Of a DNA stretch of 64,000 bases, positions 43,735 to 54,400 are shown piece after piece (the stretch's first letter is position 1; every line of letters begins with the position of its first letter). The stretch is taken from contig NC_134524.1 in the NCBI RefSeq assembly GCF_027942865.1, positions 1,110,662-1,174,661 on the forward strand. Direction: 5' to 3'. A program made the position numbers and the translations under genes. This DNA is from Odontesthes bonariensis. Its lineage: Eukaryota; Chordata; Actinopteri; Atheriniformes; Atherinopsidae. The notes under the pieces were generated by a model that did not search any database, had not been told where the DNA came from, and saw only the letters and a list, made by a program, of their open reading frames with translations.

Positions 43735-43894
43735 AAACATCAGAAAAACATAAAAAAAAAACCATCAGAATAACATCAGAAAAACATTTAAAAAACATCA
43801 GAATAACATCAGAATAACATTTAAAAACACATCAGAATAACATCAGAATAACATTTAAAAACACATCAGAATAACATCAGAACAACATCAGAAT
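43735..43894. repeat. AACATCAGAAT microsatellite, left part
   Basis: Runs of AACATCAGAAT/AACATCAGAAAA and AACATTTAAAA. The same sequence resumes at 48113-48265, so the hAT-like element 43895-48112 split one array. Confidence 0.9.
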
Positions 43895-44821
43895 CAGTGT
43901 TGGGTAAGTTACTTTAAAAATGTAATCCGTTACAGTTACAAGTTACCTTGTTTAAAATGTAATTGTAGTGTAACTTTTTGGATTACTTAAAAAAGTAATG
44001 TAACTAATTACTTTTGGATTACTTTTGGATTACTTTTACCTATTTATGGTAGCCTATTATCTGTATGATTCCATCTGTATTTATCACATTTATTTATACC
44101 ATGCTATTTTTCTTTTCATTGTACTGCCATAACTACATTATACATTCTCTGCACATACATGCATTTCTCTAGGTAATTGATCTATTCTGCACATATCTAT
44201 TAACCATCTTTCCTTACACTAGCTGTAAATAACTGCATTTTATCTCTAAATACTGCAGGCTATACAATCTAACCCAAACTGCATTTCATTAATTCATGTG
44301 CAATGACAATAAAGTGCTCTACTTTAGTAATAAATACGCAAAGTAAGACTTTTACATCACATTTTATTTTTCTTTGCACACCCTTGCTTGTGTGTGTGCG
44401 CCAGTGCTTCCGGTGAAAACTTCCGGTGATTTGACAGCTAGCTCGTCAGGTTAGGGCCAGTGGCCGTAAACAAAGGTTAACTTATAGCCGAGAAGAAAGA
44501 TGATAATATAACGTAGCTAAAAAGACTAGCTTTCTTCAGTAGCCTAATGCTTACCGATTTAGCAAGCCTAGCAGCCTCGTTGCTAATGCTAGCCGCTGTA
44601 ACGTTACCAACCATACCCGACGTCAAGGAGTTGGCTGAGCAGGGGCAAGAGTATGGGGCTGGCAGAGTTAACTTCATAATGGGTGAGTGCAGGTTTCATT
44701 CACTTGTTTTCATTCTTTCACAGGATTGATTCACTTCATTGGTTTATCCGATTGCTGGCCGCCGAGCCATTATGTGTCTGGGTTTGTGTAGGTTACTGAT
44801 CATGGTTGTTAGCAGGCGATA

Positions 44822-46521
44822 GTCAGATAGCAAATAGTCATTGAAACGATGTTAAATCAACATCCCGCTGTCAACGATAAAGTCATTGAATCAACGTCGA
44901 ACTCTGACGTTGATTCAATGACTTTTTGCACCCTCTATTATCATTGAAACAACGTTGAAATCATACCTAGAGATCAACAAGATTTCAATGATATTTCGAT
45001 TACAATGGATATTGAAACAATGTTGAAATCATCAACGAAACTTCAATGGTATTTATGCCTATACCACAGGTTTAATCTAAAAAGGTCTAAATTAATATAT
45101 TAAAAACATTATTATTAGACTATTAACATTAATATCTTGTAAAGCGACCTTGAGTACCATGAAAGGCGCTGTATAAAACAAATTTATTATTATTAATCCT
45201 GCTATCTACAGCCAGGATGGGCTATGAGCAAAATATAGAAACTATAGCAGACTAAGCCTGTAGGCTATATCGCCTAGCACAAATAACACCCCATGCATTT
45301 TTTTTTTTAAATCAAACATCGTTTTTATTGCATTTTTCTTTTTTTTCTTTTAATGCGCGAGGCTATCTCCTGCAGTGGCCGTCGTCCAGATCCCCCCCGC
45401 CCGGTCTGGAGCGTAGCGCAGCCACTTCTGCACAGCTTGTGCGAATTCATGTATTTGCAATACTCAGTCGTTGAGTCAGGGCATCTAAAATAAAAAAAAA
45501 CAAGCAAAAAATACATTTCAGTTTAGCATAGCAGATTTCTGCCTGTGACAGAAACACTATGTGTGTGTGGTATATCTTTCCCTCTCAAACATAGACATAG
45601 AATCCTATCCATATTTTAAGACGAAGCTTATTAAACTGAGGACTTACTTGACGATGTGGATTAATGATCTGAAAAAAGAGAAAAAGTAAATCAAAATGTC
45701 AGTAAACAGCAATTTAATTCTGAATCAATAAACCACTAATTAAAAAAAAACGACGAGAAGATAGTGACAGCCTCCAGGCATCACGCAAGCTGACGTGTTG
45801 CTAGCGCATGCTAACTTATTCATCCAGACAACGTTGAATTCAAGTCAATCTTCTAAGTAGCCTATTCAATCGTTTTATTAGACACCTTGCCTCTTCGATC
45901 GCTGATCCTAGCTAAAGGTAGGGCAAGGATATGCAGATATACTGTAACACCCCTTGCTGGGAAATAAACCGGTGAATAAAGCATTGCTAGCTAACTGACG
46001 ATTTCGTCAGGGTGTTTATGAAGCCTGCAGTTAACTTGCTTTTGACAACTTAGTGTTGTTGATCGGAGGAATTCTGCTTGATTTATAACAGAATGCTATG
46101 ACAGTATCTAGCCTATGCACCATGTAAACTATACATTTAACTGTGTAGGGCAGTTCAGCATTCAAAAGATTAAATCAAAGTGCTTTCTTACCTGAAATTG
46201 ATTCCGAAATGAATGGGATGGGGTGCAGTACCGCCGGTCTACCACATGATGGTCTCCCGGTCAACTATAAATCCATGACTTTTCAACATTACTATTATCA
46301 CCCGGGAAACCAAATATCAATGATGCATCAATCATACTAAGGATAACTATGTATCAATGTTGTTTCAATATCACTGCGGTCAACATTATGTTGTGTCGGG
46401 TTTTCATCAGTTTGCCAATATTGATTCAACATTTATTTTGCATCAAGATTTCAATGTCAACCATTCTGATGATTCAGATGGAAAAACAATATCATTTCAA
46501 TGTCAGCTTGCTATCTGGGTA
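44822..46521. mobile_element. Unclassified DNA element with CAGATAGCAA ends
   Basis: Left CAGATAGCAAATAGTCATTG and, read inward from the right, CAGATAGCAAGCTGACATTG. Both ends carry many diverged words like ATTGAAACAACGTTGAAATC (44838-45050 and 46340-46510), some in inverted pairs. An L2-like tail fragment is at 45135-45195. No transposase recognised; interior frames are short. Confidence 0.5.
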
Positions 46522-46799
46522 GTCAGGTTCTATGATGTGTGTGAGTGTGTATTTTTTCTATGGGTACATGCCATTGACTGTATGACAGGTCTGTGCTCGT
46601 TTTTTTATTTTTATTTAATTAGATTGGAGATACTAATTAATAGGGCTCGGGCACGTGACGTCACTACGTGAGCGGCGGCCATACTGGAGGCTCAGAACTG
46701 TTTTGTTTACATTGTTTTCCACTGCGCGCAGACGTACTCCCGCCTGCTCTCGGAACTTTCTTCGTTGGTTTATCTATTTTACTTATTGTCTTTGCCACT

Positions 46800-47042
46800 A
46801 TGGTCGCACGTTGCTGTGTCGTGGGGTGCAATAGCGCAAGCCGTGACAGGAATGGGGGGGAAATCGTAAATGGTTTATCTTTTTTTAACGGTTTCCTGCT
46901 TGGAGGCGCACCCACGGAGACCAAGTGTCCGAGATAACGAAGCGTCGTCGACTAGCATGGATCGCTGCTGTAAGACGACCAAGCATAACTTTCCACTCAA
47001 TCCCGGTGTCGATGAGAGTGTGTTCTCTGCATTTTCATTCTG
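46800..47042 (+). pseudogene. THAP zinc-finger exon of the ISL2EU transposase, frameshifted
   Basis: MVARCCVVGCNSASRDRNGG and GLSFF start a THAP domain (C-x4-C). After a T-run indel at about 46880 the next frame reads RFPAWRRTHGDQVSEITKRR, RLAWIAAVRR and VCSLHFHSG, which supplies the second C-x2-H pair, then a donor GG|GTAAGT. THAP domains bind the transposon ends in this group. The frameshift makes this copy inactive. Confidence 0.8.
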
Positions 47043-47127
47043 GTAAGTTACAGACTTTTGTGTGCTGAGGTAAAGATCCCCGCCTTCACAAGAGGACACT
47101 GTCAGTTGGAAGCAAGGGACGTCTCAA

Positions 47128-47200
47128 TGGGTTAAAAGCGGAGGACAAATTTCGTGTGTATGCATGTATACATGACAATAAATCTGATCTTAGTCTTAAT
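47128..47200 (+). mobile_element. SINE 3'-end fragment
   Basis: GGGTTAAAAGCGGAGGACAA and TTTCGTGTGTATGCATGTAT match the 3' part of the SINE at 5724-6079, ending GATCTTAGTCTTAAT. It sits between the THAP exon and the DDE remnant, so it arrived inside the ISL2EU element. Confidence 0.8.
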
Positions 47201-47205
47201 TTAAT

Positions 47206-47418
47206 GTGGAAAATACAAGGAAAATCCATCTCCAAATTCACATGGAAAGGGCGATTGGAACTGTCAGAAACACCTTTTTGTCAGCAAAAGTACCTATCAA
47301 CATAGTTCTGCCATGCGAAGGTGAAGACAAAACATTCTTTGACAAGATTGTGTCTGTATGTTGTACTCTGACCACCATGAGCAGGAGTGTTGTGCACAGT
47401 GGAAGTCGTCTGAAATAA
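47206..47418 (+). pseudogene. C-terminal DDE_Tnp_4 remnant of the ISL2EU transposase
   Basis: HMERAIGTVRNTFLSAKVPI and FFDKIVSVCCTLTTMSRSVV match the end of Harbinger-type DDE_Tnp_4 nucleases, where ERxIGxxK/R is followed by a hydrophobic VC..L.N helix. The catalytic Asp residues and the middle of the protein are missing. It lies on the same strand as the THAP exon, as expected for one gene. Confidence 0.65.
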
Positions 47419-47500
47419 ATATGCTTTGAGATACAGCAAAGTGTGTGTGTTTCATTATTTATTTACAAGTAGAGTAACATGACAAAAGTGTAAAGTGTCA

Positions 47501-47731
47501 TTATGATTGAAACTGTTGCAAAGTATAAGCACTGACACCACATACTATATACGCAATTATGTCCGAAAGGGTGAACTTAGGCAGTAAATCTTCGTCGACA
47601 CTCCGTTCCTTGCTCGGTATTTCATAAGGGTCCAGTCCGTTTATAACGCCAATCTTCTGGAGGTACCGATCTCTGGCTTCCTTCTGTAATGTATCCCGGT
47701 ATATCCCACATCCTTTCTTCCATTTTAACAT
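47501..47731 (-). pseudogene. N-terminal piece of the ISL2EU accessory (YqaJ-type) protein
   Basis: Frame with RDRYLQKIGVINGLDPYEIP and FTLSDIIAYIVCGVSAYTLQ resembles the first exon of the second ISL2EU gene, which encodes a YqaJ-domain nuclease and converges on the transposase gene. The nuclease part is absent. The assignment rests on remembered family wording and position inside the element. Confidence 0.55.
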
Positions 47732-48112
47732 GCTTTTCTCTCACTTTTCTCTCACTGTTTGGTCCTTGATCTCCGTCTTGCCTCAGGGTTTGTTTACGAG
47801 ATTGTGCCTCCAATATGGCGACCATATCCCAGAATGCAACGCGTGTGCCCGAGCCCTATACTGAGGGGGGGCTGGTCCCGGGGAAAATTGCCAGGGCCGA
47901 TTTTTTTCCCCAGTCCGACCCTGCCGCTCTGTACTTCTGTCACTGCAACCTCGCACAAATTGTAATCCTGTTAAGTAACCCCCATTCTCACTGAATGTAA
48001 CTGTAATCTGAGTACATCGTTTTTGCTTGTACTGTAACGGATTACAGTTACTTTTATTTTGTATCCTTTTACCGTAACACCGCTACATGTAATCCGTTAC
48101 TCCCCAACCCTG

Positions 48113-48265
48113 ATCAGAATAACATCAGAACAACATCAGAATAATATCAGAAAAACATTAAAAAACATCAGAAAAACATCAGAAAAACATTAAAAAAACA
48201 TCAGAAAAACATCAGAAAAACATTAAAAAAACATCAGAAAAACATCAGAATAACATCAGAAAGGG
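48113..48265. repeat. AACATCAGAAT microsatellite, right part
   Basis: Continuation of the array broken by the hAT-like element; AACATCAGAAAAACATTAAA variants predominate here. Confidence 0.9.
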
Positions 48266-48679
48266 GAAGAAATCAGCAGCTCGAGTTTGTTTGATCAAAC
48301 TGAGCTGCTGATGGTGGCAGGGTGGAGGTGTAAAGACGTGTTTGGTGTTCTGACCAGGAAGTAAAGGCTGATGACAGGAAGTGGGCGTGGCCTGTGTAGA
48401 AGCTTAACTGAGTTTCCCATAAAAAACACAAGTGTTGAATTCACTGACAGATGGACATGTTCAGACCTACTGAGTGTGTGTTGTTTCTGTCTCTTCCATA
48501 TAAGGACACACAGCCTAACCAACACCACTTCCTCTTCACGCATTCGCCTCAGAAACTTTCAACTTGACTCAGAAAAAAAGTTTACCGTTAGCCAGGAAGT
48601 GAGTTTCCATGCTGACATTCAGCTCCTGCTTTGCTCTGCACGTTCTGCTTCAGCCCCCAGAAACATCTGTCTGTGTGAG
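48266..48679. other. Unique spacer, nothing recognised
   Basis: About 400 bases of mixed sequence between the microsatellite and the 10-bp array. Two short frames (plus 48371, minus 48543) have no family resemblance or splice context. Confidence 0.5.
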
Positions 48680-51427
48680 TCTGTGTGAGTCTGTGAGAGT
48701 CTGTGTGTGTCTGTGTGTGTCTGTGTGTGTCTGTGTGAGTCTGTGTGTGTCTGTGTGAGTCTGTGTGAGTGTGAGAGTCTGTGTGAGTCTGTGTGAGTCT
48801 GTGAGAGTCTGTGTGAGTCTGTGAGAGTCTGTGTGTGTCTGTGAGAGTCTGTGTGTGTCTGTGTGAGTCTGTGTGTGTCTGTGTGTGTCTGTGTGAGTCT
48901 GTGTGAGTCTGTGTGTGTCAGTGTGAGTCTGTGTGAGTCTGTGTGTGTCTGTGTGAGTCTGTGTGAGTCTGTGTGTGTCTGTGTGAGTCTGTGTGAGTCT
49001 GTGTGAGTCTGTGTGAGTCTGTGAGAGTCTGTGTGTGTCTGTGTGAGTCTGTGTGTGTCTGTGTGTGTCTGTGTGAGTCTGTGTGAGTCTGTGTGTGTCA
49101 GTGTGAGTCTGTGTGAGTCTGTGTGTGTCTGTGTGAGTCTGTGTGAGTCTGTGTGTGTCTGTGTGAGTCTGTGTGAGTCTGTGTGTGTCTGTGAGAGTCT
49201 GTGTGAGTCTGTGTGAGTCTGTGTGTGTCAGTGTGAGTCTGTGTGAGTCTGTGTGTGTCTGTGTGAGTCTGTGTGAGTCTGTGTGTGTCTGTGTGAGTCT
49301 GTGTGAGTCTGTGTGTGTCTGTGTGTGTCTGTGTGAGTCTGTGTGAGTCTGTGTGTGTCTGTGTGAGTCTGTGTGAGTCTGTGTGTGTCTGTGTGAGTCT
49401 GTGTGAGTCTGTGTGAGTCTGTGTGTGTCAGTGTGAGTCTGTGTGAGTCTGTGTGAGTCTGTGTGAGTCTGTGTGTGTCTGTGTGAGTCTGTGTGAGTCT
49501 GTGTGAGTCTGTGTGAGTCTGTGTGTGTCAGTGTGAGTCTGTGTGAGTCTGTGTGAGTCTGTGTGTGTCAGTGTGAGTCTGTGTGAGTCTGTGTGAGTCT
49601 GTGTGTGTCAGTGTGAGTCTGTGTGAGTCTGTGTGAGTCTGTGTGTGTCAGTGTGAGTCTGTGTGTGTCTGTGTGAGTCTGTGTGAGTCTGTGTGAGTCT
49701 GTGTGAGTCTGTGTGTGTCAGTGTGAGTCTGTGTGTGTCTGTGTGTGTCTGTGTGTGTCTGTGTGTGTCAGTGTGAGTCTGTGTGAGTCTGTGTGTGTCT
49801 GTGTGAGTCTGTGTGAGTCTGTGTGAGTCTGTGTGTGTCTGTGTGTGTCAGTGTGAGTCTGTGTGAGTCTGTGTGTGTCTGTGTGAGTCTGTGTGAGTCT
49901 GTGTGAGTCTGTGTGAGTCTGTGTGTGTCAGTGTGAGTCTGTGTGTGTCTGTGTGTGTCTGTGTGTGTCTGTGTGTGTCAGTGTGAGTCTGTGTGTGTCT
50001 GTGTGTGTCAGTGTGAGTCTGTGTGAGTCTGTGTGAGTCTGTGTGTGTCAGTGTGAGTCTGTGTGTGTCAGTGTGAGTCTGTGTGTGTCTGTGTGAGTCT
50101 GTGTGAGTCAGTGTGAGTCTGTGTGAGTCTGTGTGAGTCTGTGTGAGTCTGTGTGTGTCTGTGTGTGTCAGTGTGAGTCTGTGTGAGTCTGTGTGTGTCT
50201 GTGTGAGTCTGTGTGAGTCAGTGTGAGTCTGTGTGAGTCTGTGTGAGTCTGTGTGAGTCTGTGTGTGTCTGTGTGTGTCAGTGTGAGTCTGTGTGAGTCT
50301 GTGTGTGTCAGTGTGAGTCTGTGTGAGTCTGTGTGTGTCTGTGTGAGTCTGTGTGAGTCTGTGTGAGTCTGTGTGAGTCTGTGTGTGTCTGTGTGTGTCA
50401 GTGTGAGTCTGTGTGAGTCTGTGTGTGTCTGTGTGAGTCTGTGTGTGTCTGTGTGTGTCTGTGTGAGTCTGTGTGAGTCTGTGTGTGTCAGTGTGAGTCT
50501 GTGTGAGTCTGTGTGTGTCAGTGTGAGTCTGTGTGAGTCTGTGTGTGTCTGTGTGAGTCTGTGTGAGTCTGTGTGAGTCTGTGTGAGTCTGTGTGAGTCT
50601 GTGAGAGTCTGTGTGAGTCTGTGTGAGTCTGTGAGAGTCTGTGTGAGTCTGTGTGAGTCTGTGTGAGTCTGTGTGTGTCTGTGTGAGTCTGTGTGTGTCA
50701 GTGTGAGTCTGTGTGAGTCTGTGTGAGTCTGTGTGAGTCTGTGTGTGTCAGTGTGAGTCTGTGTGAGTCTGTGTGTGTCTGTGTGTGTCTGTGTGTGTCT
50801 GTGTGTGTCAGTGTGAGTCTGTGTGAGTCTGTGTGTGTCTGTGTGAGTCTGTGTGAGTCTGTGTGAGTCTGTGTGAGTCTGTGTGTGTCTGTGTGTGTCA
50901 GTGTGAGTCTGTGTGAGTCTGTGTGTGTCTGTGTGAGTCTGTGTGTGTCTGTGTGTGTCTGTGTGAGTCTGTGTGAGTCTGTGTGTGTCTGTGTGTGTCT
51001 GTGTGAGTCTGTGTGAGTCTGTGTGTGTCTGTGTGAGTCTGTGTGTGTCTGTGTGAGTCTGTGTGAGTCTGTGAGAGTCTGTGTGAGTCTGTGTGAGTCT
51101 GTGAGAGTCTGTGTGAGTCTGTGTGAGTCTGTGTGAGTCTGTGTGAGTCTGTGTGAGTCTGTGTGTGTCTGTGTGAGTCTGTGTGAGTCTGTGTGTGTCT
51201 GTGTGAGTCTGTGTGTGTCTGTGTGAGTCTGTGTGAGTCTGTGTGAGTCTGTGTGTGTCTGTGTGAGTCTGTGTGTGTCAGTGTGAGTCTGTGTGAGTCT
51301 GTGTGAGTCTGTGTGAGTCTGTGTGTGTCAGTGTGAGTCTGTGTGAGTCTGTGTGAGTCTGTGTGAGTCTGTGTGTGTCAGTGTGAGTCTGTGTGAGTCT
51401 GTGTGAGTCTGTGTGTGTCAGTGTGAG
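48680..51427. repeat. 10-bp GTCTGTGTGA minisatellite
   Basis: About 275 units of GTCTGTGTGA/GTCTGTGTGT with GTCAGTGTGA and GTCTGTGAGA variants, almost perfectly in 10-bp register. CAGTGTGA variants recur at intervals of several tens to hundreds of bases, showing block copying. It passes straight into the next array. Confidence 0.97.
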
Positions 51428-51439
51428 AGTGCATGGAGG

Positions 51440-54400
51440 CAGAGTGCACTCTCTCTGCTCTCTCATGCACTCTCTCGGCGCTCTCGTGCACTCTCTCTGC
51501 TCTCTCATGCACTCTCTCTGCTCTCTCATGCACTCTCTCTGCTCTCTCATGCACTCTCTCTGCGCTCTCGTGCACTCTCTCGTGCACTCTCTCTACTCTC
51601 TTGTGCACTCTCTCTGCGCTCTCATGCACTCTCTTGTGCACTCTCTCTACTCTCTTGTGCACTCTCTCTGCTCTCTTGTGCACTCTCTGCTTTCAGGCAC
51701 TGTCTCGGCGCTCTCGTGCACTCTCGTGCACTCTCTCTGCTCTTGTGCACTCTCTTGGCGCTCTTGTGCACTCTCTCTGCTCTCTCGTGCACTCTGTCTG
51801 CTCTCTTGTGCACTCTCGCTGCTTTCAGGCACTGTCTCTGCGCTCTCGTGCACTTTCTCTGCTCTCCCGTGAACTCTCTCGTGCACTCTCTCTGCTGTCT
51901 TGTGCACTCTCTCTGCTGTCTTGTGCACTCTCTCTGCTTTCAGGCACTCTCTCGGCGCTCTCGTGCACTCTCTCTGCTCTTTTGTGCACTCTCTCTGCAC
52001 TCTTGTGCACTCTCTCTGCTCTCTTGTGCACTCTCTCTGCTTTCAGGCACTGTCTCGGCGCTCTCGTGCACTCTCTCTGCTCTTTTGTGCACTCTCTCTG
52101 CACTCTCGTGCACTCTCTCTGCTCTCTCGTGCACTCTCTCTGCTCTCTTGTGCACTCTCTCTGCTCTCTCGTGCACTCTCTCTGCTCTCTCGTGCACTCT
52201 CTCTGCTCTCTTGTGCACTCTCTCTGCTCTCTCGTGCACTCTCTCTGCTCTCTCGTGCACTCTCTCTGCTCTCTCGTGCACTCTCTCTGCTCTCTTGTGC
52301 ACTCTCTCTGCTTTCAGGCACTTTCTCGGCGCTCTCGTGCACTCTCTCGGCGCTCTTGTGCACTCTCTCTGCTCTTTCGCGCACTTTCTCGTGCACTCTA
52401 TCTGCTCTTTCGTGCACTCTTTCGTGCACTCTCTCGTACACTCTCTCTGCTTTCAGGCACTCTCTCTGCGCTTTTGTGCAGTCTCTCGTGCACTCTCTCT
52501 GCTCTTTTGTGCAGTCTCTCGTGCACTCTCTCTGCTTTCAGGCACTCTCTCTGCGCTCTCATGCACTCTCTGCTCTTTTGTGCAGTCTCTCGTGCACTCT
52601 CTCTGCTTTCAGGCACTCTCTCTGCGCTCTCATGCACTCTCTGCTCTCTTGTGCACTCTCTCTGCGCTCTTGTGCAATCTCTCTGCGCTCTCGTGCACTC
52701 TCTCTGCTCTCTTGTGCACTCTCTCTGCTCTTTCGTGCACTCTGCTTTCAGGCACTCTCTCTGCTCTCTCGTGCACTCTCTGCTCTCTTGTGCACTCTCT
52801 CTGCGCTCTTGTGCACTCTCTCTGCTCTTTCGTGCACTCTCTGCTCTCTTGTGCACTCTTTCTGCTTTCAGGCACTCTCTCTGCTCTCTCGTGCACTCTC
52901 TCTGCTTTCAGGCACTCTCTCTGCTCTCTCGTGCACTCTCTGCTCTCTTGTGCACTCTCTCTGCTCTTTCGTGCACTCTCTGCGCTCTTGTGCACTCTTT
53001 CTGCTTTCAGGCACTGTCTAGGCGCTCTCGTGCACTCTCTCTGCTCTCTCATGCACTCTCTCTGCTCTCTTGTGCACTCTTTCTGCTTTCAGTAACTGTC
53101 TCTGCTCTCTCGTGCACTCTCTGCGCTCTTGTGCACTCTCTCTGCTCTTTCGTGCACTCTCTGCGCTCTTGTGCACTCTCTCTGCTCTTTCGTGCGCTCT
53201 CTGCTCTCTTGTGCACTCTTTCTGCTTTCAGGCACTCTCTCTGCTCTCTCGTGCACTCTCTCTGCTCTCTCGTGCACTCTTTCTGCTTTCAGTAACTGTC
53301 TCTGCTCTCTCGTGCACTCTCTCTGCTCTCTCGTGCACTCTCTCTGCTCTCTTGTGCACTCTTTCTGCTTTCAGTAACTGTCTCTGCTCTCTCGTGCACT
53401 CTCTCTGCTCTCTCATGCACTCTCTCTGCTCTCTTGTGCACTCTTTCTGCTTTCAGTAACTGTCTCTGCTCTCTCGTGCACTCTCTCTGCTCTCTCATGC
53501 ACTCTCTCTGCTCTCTTGTGCACTCTCTGCTTTCAGGCACTGTCTCGGCGCTCTCGTGCACTCTCTCTGCTCTCTCGTGCACTCTCTCTGCTCTCTCATG
53601 CACTCTCTCTGCTCTCTTGTGCACTCTCTGCTTTCAGGCACTGTCTCGGCGCTCTCGTGCACTCTCTCTGCTCTCGTGCACTTTCTCTGCGCTCTCGTGC
53701 ACTTTCTCTGCTCTCCCGTGCACTCTCTCTGCTCTCTCGTGCACTCTCTCGGCGCTCTCGTGAACTCTCTCTGCTTTCAGGCACTCTTTCGGCGCTCTCG
53801 TGCACTCTCTCTGCTCTTTTGTTTACTCTCTCTGCACTCTCTTGTGCACTTTCTCTGCTTTCAGGCACTGTCTCTGCTCTCTCGTGCACTCTCTCTGCTC
53901 TCTTGTGCACTCTCTCTGCGATCTCGTGCACTCTCTCGGCGCTCTCGTGCACTCTCTCTGCTCTCTTGTGCACTCTCTCTGCGATCTCGTGCACTCTCTC
54001 TGCGCTCTTGTGCACTCTCTCTGCTCTTTCGCGCACTCTCTCGTGCACTCTATCTGCTCTTTCGTGCACTCTTTCGTGCACTCTCTCGTACACTCTCTCT
54101 GCTTTCAGGCACTTTCTCTGCGCTCTCATGCACTCTCTCTGCTCTTTCGTGCACTCTCTCTGCGCTCTTGTGCAATCTCTCTGCGCTCTTGTGCACTATC
54201 TCTGCTTTCAGGCACTGTCTCGGCGCTCTCGTGCACTCTCTCTGCTCTTGTACACTCTCTTGGCGCTCTCGTGCACTCTCTCTGCTTTCAGGCACTGTCT
54301 CGGCGCTCTCATGCACTCTCTCTGCTCTTGTACACTCTCTTGGCGCTCTCGTGCACTCTATCTGCTGTCTTGTGCACTCTCTCTGCTTTCAGGGACTCTC

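Larger units (their letters stand above)
46642..47857. mobile_element. ISL2EU-type (PIF/Harbinger) transposon, internally deleted
   Basis: Inverted ends AGGGCTCGGGCACGTGACGT and, read inward from the right, AGGGCTCGGGCACACGCGTT; both continue to GCCATA(C/T)TGGAGGC. The dinucleotide AT flanks both ends (46640-46641 and 47858-47859), the target duplication known for ISL2EU. Inside are a THAP exon and a DDE C-terminus on plus and an accessory-ORF exon on minus, the two-gene layout of that group. Confidence 0.8.
43895..48112. mobile_element. hAT-like DNA transposon with nested elements
   Basis: Left end CAGTGTTGGGTAAGTTACTT; right end, read inward, CAGGGTTGGGGAGTAACGGA. Eight bases ATCAGAAT lie at each side, the hAT duplication length, though the flanks are a repeat that could supply this by chance. 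Subterminal TAATCCGTTACAGTTAC words occur at both ends. No hAT transposase is visible. The interior is occupied by the elements at 44822-46521 and 46642-47857. Confidence 0.72.

Noticed and set aside
44547..44729. Small plus-strand frame (MLTDLASLAASLLMLAAV)
   Set aside because: Hydrophobic and ending near a GTGAG, but with no partner exon or recognisable family inside the transposon nest.
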